From the NCBI RefSeq assembly GCF_011694815.1, contig NZ_CP050177.1:5496001-5560000 (forward strand): a stretch of 64,000 nt of DNA. Direction: 5' to 3'. The stretch comes from Streptomyces liangshanensis (GTDB lineage: Bacteria; Actinomycetota; Actinomycetes; Streptomycetales; Streptomycetaceae). The notes under the pieces were generated by a model. The model was not told the DNA's origin. It made no database searches and saw nothing but the letters and a program-made list of their open reading frames with translations. Within the stretch, counting starts at the first letter, position 1, and each line of letters starts with the position of its first letter. Shown one piece after another: positions 61,388 through 64,000 of this stretch. Made by a program: the position numbers and the translations under genes.

Positions 61388-62710
61388 ATGGCAGGCACCA
61401 CCGGTACGACCTCGTCCCACCCCACCGTTCCCCCGTCCCCCTACGCGGCCGACGCCACCGAGCGCTGGGCCGCCGAGCCCGACAAGCGGCCCGGCAGGAC
61501 CGCGTTCCAGCGCGACCGCGCCCGCGTGCTGCACTCCGCCGCGCTGCGGCGCCTCGCGGGCAAGACCCAGGTGGTCACGCCGGGGACCCGTAACCAGGAC
61601 TGGGACGCCAGCGCGCGCACCCGCCTCACGCACTCCCTGGAGTGCGCCCAGGTGGGCCGCGAGCTCGGCGCGGCCCTCGGCTGCGACCCGGACCTCGTCG
61701 AGACCGCCTGCCTGGCGCACGACATGGGCCATCCGCCGTTCGGGCACAACGGCGAGCAGGCCCTCAACGAGTTCGCCGAGGACTGCGGCGGCTTCGAGGG
61801 GAACGCGCAGTCGCTGCGCCTGCTGACGAGGATCGAGCCCAAGCGGTTCGTCACGTCCGAGGAGACGGGCGAGCCGGTCAGCGTCGGCCTCAACCTGACC
61901 AGGGCCGCCCTGGACGCCGCGACGAAGTACCCCTGGCCCCGCGGCGCCCACCCCACCGAGCCCGCCTCCGCCAAGTTCGGCGTCTACGAGGACGACCTGC
62001 CGGTCTTCGCCTGGGCCAGGCAGGGCGCCCCGGCGGGCCGGACGTGCTTCGAGGCGCAGGTCATGGACTGGTCCGACGACGTCGCCTACTCGGTCCACGA
62101 CTTCGAGGACGGGCTGCACGCCGGCCACGTGGACCCGGCCGCCCTCTCCTCGCCGACCGAGCGCGACGCGATCTGGGCCGTCGCCATAGGGCGGTACGTC
62201 CCCGCCGGCACCGACCCGGCCGAGCTGTCCGCCGCGCTGGACCGCCTCATGGGGCAGCGCTGGTGGCCGCACGGCTACGACGGCTCGGCGGTCGCCCAGG
62301 GCCGCCTCAAGGACGCCACCAGCCAGCTCATCGGCCGCTTCTGCCTGGCCGCGGAGGGCGCCACCCGCCAGGCGTACGGCACGGGCCCGCTCACCCGGTA
62401 CGGCGCCGAGCTGGTCGTCCCGCGCGAGGCGCGCCACGAGTGCGCGGTCCTCAAGGCCGTCGCCGACCGGTACGTGATGCAGCGGGCCGAGCAGGAGACC
62501 CTGCGCGCCGACCAGCGGATCGTCCTGGCCGAGCTGGCCGGGGCGCTCACGGCGGGCGCCCCGGAGGGCCTGGACCCGCAGTTCCGCGCGCTGTTCGAAA
62601 CCGCCGCCGACGACCGCGCCCGCAAGCGGGTGATCGTCGACCAGATCGCCTCCCTCACGGACGCGGCGGCCCGCTCCCTCCACAGCGGCCTCCGGGGCGG
62701 CACACGCTGA
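61388..62710 (+). CDS. dgt: dGTP triphosphohydrolase-like HD protein
   Basis: A 440-residue HD-domain enzyme that hydrolyses dNTPs to deoxynucleosides and triphosphate. The first metal His is in [20 protein letters not shown], the HD pair in [20 protein letters not shown], and a later Asp in [16 protein letters not shown], all typical of the family. The start region [29 protein letters not shown] (about residues 31-60) is the nucleotide-binding N-terminal part. ATG 61388 has no ribosome binding site and TACCGT ends 6 bases upstream, so the message is probably leaderless. In other Streptomyces dgt is followed by dnaG; here an oxidoreductase follows. Confidence 0.92.
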   Translation: MAGTTGTTSSHPTVPPSPYAADATERWAAEPDKRPGRTAFQRDRARVLHSAALRRLAGKTQVVTPGTRNQDWDASARTRLTHSLECAQVGRELGAALGCDPDLVETACLAHDMGHPPFGHNGEQALNEFAEDCGGFEGNAQSLRLLTRIEPKRFVTSEETGEPVSVGLNLTRAALDAATKYPWPRGAHPTEPASAKFGVYEDDLPVFAWARQGAPAGRTCFEAQVMDWSDDVAYSVHDFEDGLHAGHVDPAALSSPTERDAIWAVAIGRYVPAGTDPAELSAALDRLMGQRWWPHGYDGSAVAQGRLKDATSQLIGRFCLAAEGATRQAYGTGPLTRYGAELVVPREARHECAVLKAVADRYVMQRAEQETLRADQRIVLAELAGALTAGAPEGLDPQFRALFETAADDRARKRVIVDQIASLTDAAARSLHSGLRGGTR

Positions 62711-62826
62711 CGCCGCCCGACGCTCCTCCGGGGATCGGCGGCACGGCACCGGCGCGCCCCCTCTTCCCCCATTACGCTCCGTACGGGACGCTCGCAGATG
62801 GCGGCTGAGCAAAAAGGAGGCATCAA

Positions 62827-64000
62827 GTGGTCGACGCACATCGGACATTTGTCATCGTCGGCGGCGGGCTCGCCGCGGCGAAGGCCGCGGAGACCCTCCG
62901 GGCGGAGGGCTTCACCGGCCGGGTGATCCTGATCGGCGACGAGCGCGACCATCCCTACGAACGCCCACCCCTGTCCAAGGGCTACCTGGTCGGCAAGGAC
63001 GAGCGCGACAGCGTCTTCGTGCAGGAGCCCGCCTGGTACGCGCGGTCCCAGGTCGAGCTGCACCTCGGCCAGACGGTCACCTCGATCGACCGCAGCACCC
63101 GCTGCGTGCACCTCGGCGACGGCACCTCCGTCCCCTACGACAAGCTGCTGCTGGCCACCGGCTCCGAGCCGCGCCGCCTCGACGTCCCCGGCACGGACCT
63201 GGCCGGCGTGCACCACCTGCGCCGCCTCGCCCACGCCGACCGGCTGCGCCACGTCCTCGCCGCCCTCGGCCGGGACAACGGTCACCTCGTCATCGCCGGC
63301 GCCGGCTGGATCGGCCTGGAGGTCGCCGCGGCGGCCCGGGGGTACGGCGCCGAGGTCACCGTCGTCGAGTCCGCCGCCACGCCGCTGCACCAGGTCATCG
63401 GCCCCGAGCTGGGCCAGCTCTTCACGGACCTGCACAGCGAGCACGGCGTCCGCTTCCACTTCGGGGTACGGCTCACCGAGATCGTCGGCCAGGACGGCAT
63501 GGTCCTCGCGGCCCGCACGGACGACGGCGAGGAGCACCCCGCCCACGACGTGCTCGCCGCGATCGGCGCCGCGCCCCGGGTCTCCCTCGCCGAGGCGGCG
63601 GGCCTCACCCTCGCCGACCGCGCCACGGGCGGCGGCATCGCCGTGGACGCGTCGCTGCGCACCTCGGACCCCGACATCTTCGCGGCCGGGGACGTGGCCT
63701 CGTTCCCGCTCTCCGGCTGGGGCGAGGGCCTGTCCGCCGACCGGGTGCGCGTCGAGCACTGGGCGAACGCCCTGAACGGCGGGCCGGCCGCCGCCCGGGC
63801 GATGCTCGGCCAGGACGTCACGTACGACCGGATCCCGTACTTCTTCTCCGACCAGTACGACCTGGGCCTGGAGTACTCGGGCTGGGCGCCGCCCGGCTCG
63901 TACGACCAGGTGGTGGTCAGGGGCGACGCGGGGAAGCGCGAGTTCATCGCCTTCTGGACGAAGGACGGCCGGGTGCTCGCCGGGATGAACGTCAACGTCT
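62827..64000 (+). CDS. NAD(P)/FAD-dependent ferredoxin reductase-like protein, 5' part
   Basis: The frame is open to the window end, so 391 residues are visible and the end is missing. FAD site 1 is TFVIVGGGLAAAKAAETLR, with PYERPPLSKGYLVGK next, the hallmark of rhodocoxin/putidaredoxin reductase-type enzymes. The NAD site is LVIAGAGWIGLEVAAAARGY with VTVVES. FAD site 2 is DIFAAGDVASF, followed by VRVEHWANALNGGPAAARAML. These enzymes pass electrons from NAD(P)H to a ferredoxin, often for P450s or dioxygenases. GTG 62827 has AAAGGAGG 8 bases upstream. It may be co-transcribed with dgt. Confidence 0.9.
   Translation, partial: MVDAHRTFVIVGGGLAAAKAAETLRAEGFTGRVILIGDERDHPYERPPLSKGYLVGKDERDSVFVQEPAWYARSQVELHLGQTVTSIDRSTRCVHLGDGTSVPYDKLLLATGSEPRRLDVPGTDLAGVHHLRRLAHADRLRHVLAALGRDNGHLVIAGAGWIGLEVAAAARGYGAEVTVVESAATPLHQVIGPELGQLFTDLHSEHGVRFHFGVRLTEIVGQDGMVLAARTDDGEEHPAHDVLAAIGAAPRVSLAEAAGLTLADRATGGGIAVDASLRTSDPDIFAAGDVASFPLSGWGEGLSADRVRVEHWANALNGGPAAARAMLGQDVTYDRIPYFFSDQYDLGLEYSGWAPPGSYDQVVVRGDAGKREFIAFWTKDGRVLAGMNVNV

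Overview
The window is high-GC actinobacterial chromosome and almost certainly Streptomyces. Third codon positions are nearly all G or C, and many genes start with GTG or TTG. The families are typical of the genus: DUF397/DUF5753 (WhiJ-type) pairs, DUF6243, class F sortase, MmyB-type regulators. The gene order uppS-zur-znuBCA-glyS matches the S. coelicolor core region as I remember it. I see no rRNA or tRNA genes, insertion sequence, prophage or CRISPR array.

Layout. 0-5.4 kb: end of uppS, the zinc uptake operon znuACB-zur on the minus strand under two Zur-type boxes, then glyS. 5.4-16.3 kb: small core and accessory genes (TetR, aldo/keto reductase, DUF6243, enoyl-CoA hydratase), two MFS exporters (one divergent from an MmyB-type regulator), a dus gene, and a DUF397/DUF5753 pair. 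16.3-18.6 kb: a small accessory patch with an Imm50-like immunity gene, a broken second copy, and the frameshifted tail of a DUF234 ATPase. 18.8-22.4 kb: a secreted protein, a GNAT enzyme, and a large protein with four 45-residue tandem repeats. 22.4-28.5 kb: a GntR/HutC regulator facing a complete ABC importer operon with a HAD phosphatase, possibly for an organophosphonate-type solute. 28.8-31.6 kb: pyruvate phosphate dikinase. 32-43.4 kb: regulator, Tat-secreted DUF839 protein, glycosyltransferase, TauE/SafE permease, class F sortase with a candidate surface substrate, aminotransferase class IV, an FMN reductase under a SoxR-like promoter, a gamma-glutamylcyclotransferase-like protein, a methyltransferase and a YdcF/SanA protein.

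43.5-56.3 kb: the most striking block, five head-to-tail overlapping minus-strand genes. In order of transcription they encode a DUF4132 protein, a 1690-residue uncharacterised protein, a MoxR/YehL-type AAA+ ATPase, a DUF5682-VWA fusion and a SWIM zinc-finger protein. This is the actinobacterial counterpart of the poorly understood E. coli yehI-yehL-yehM-yehP-yehQ group. 56.5-64 kb: an APC-type permease, an uncharacterised 348-residue protein, an XRE/NB-ARC STAND regulator, a dGTPase (dgt), and the start of a ferredoxin-reductase-like flavoprotein cut by the window end.

A recurrent feature is genes whose -10 hexamer lies 6-7 bases before the start codon with no ribosome binding site. This is the leaderless mRNA signature, and I see it at about a dozen starts, including a 7-codon upstream ORF. 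All functions are read from sequence and memory of families; no search was run.
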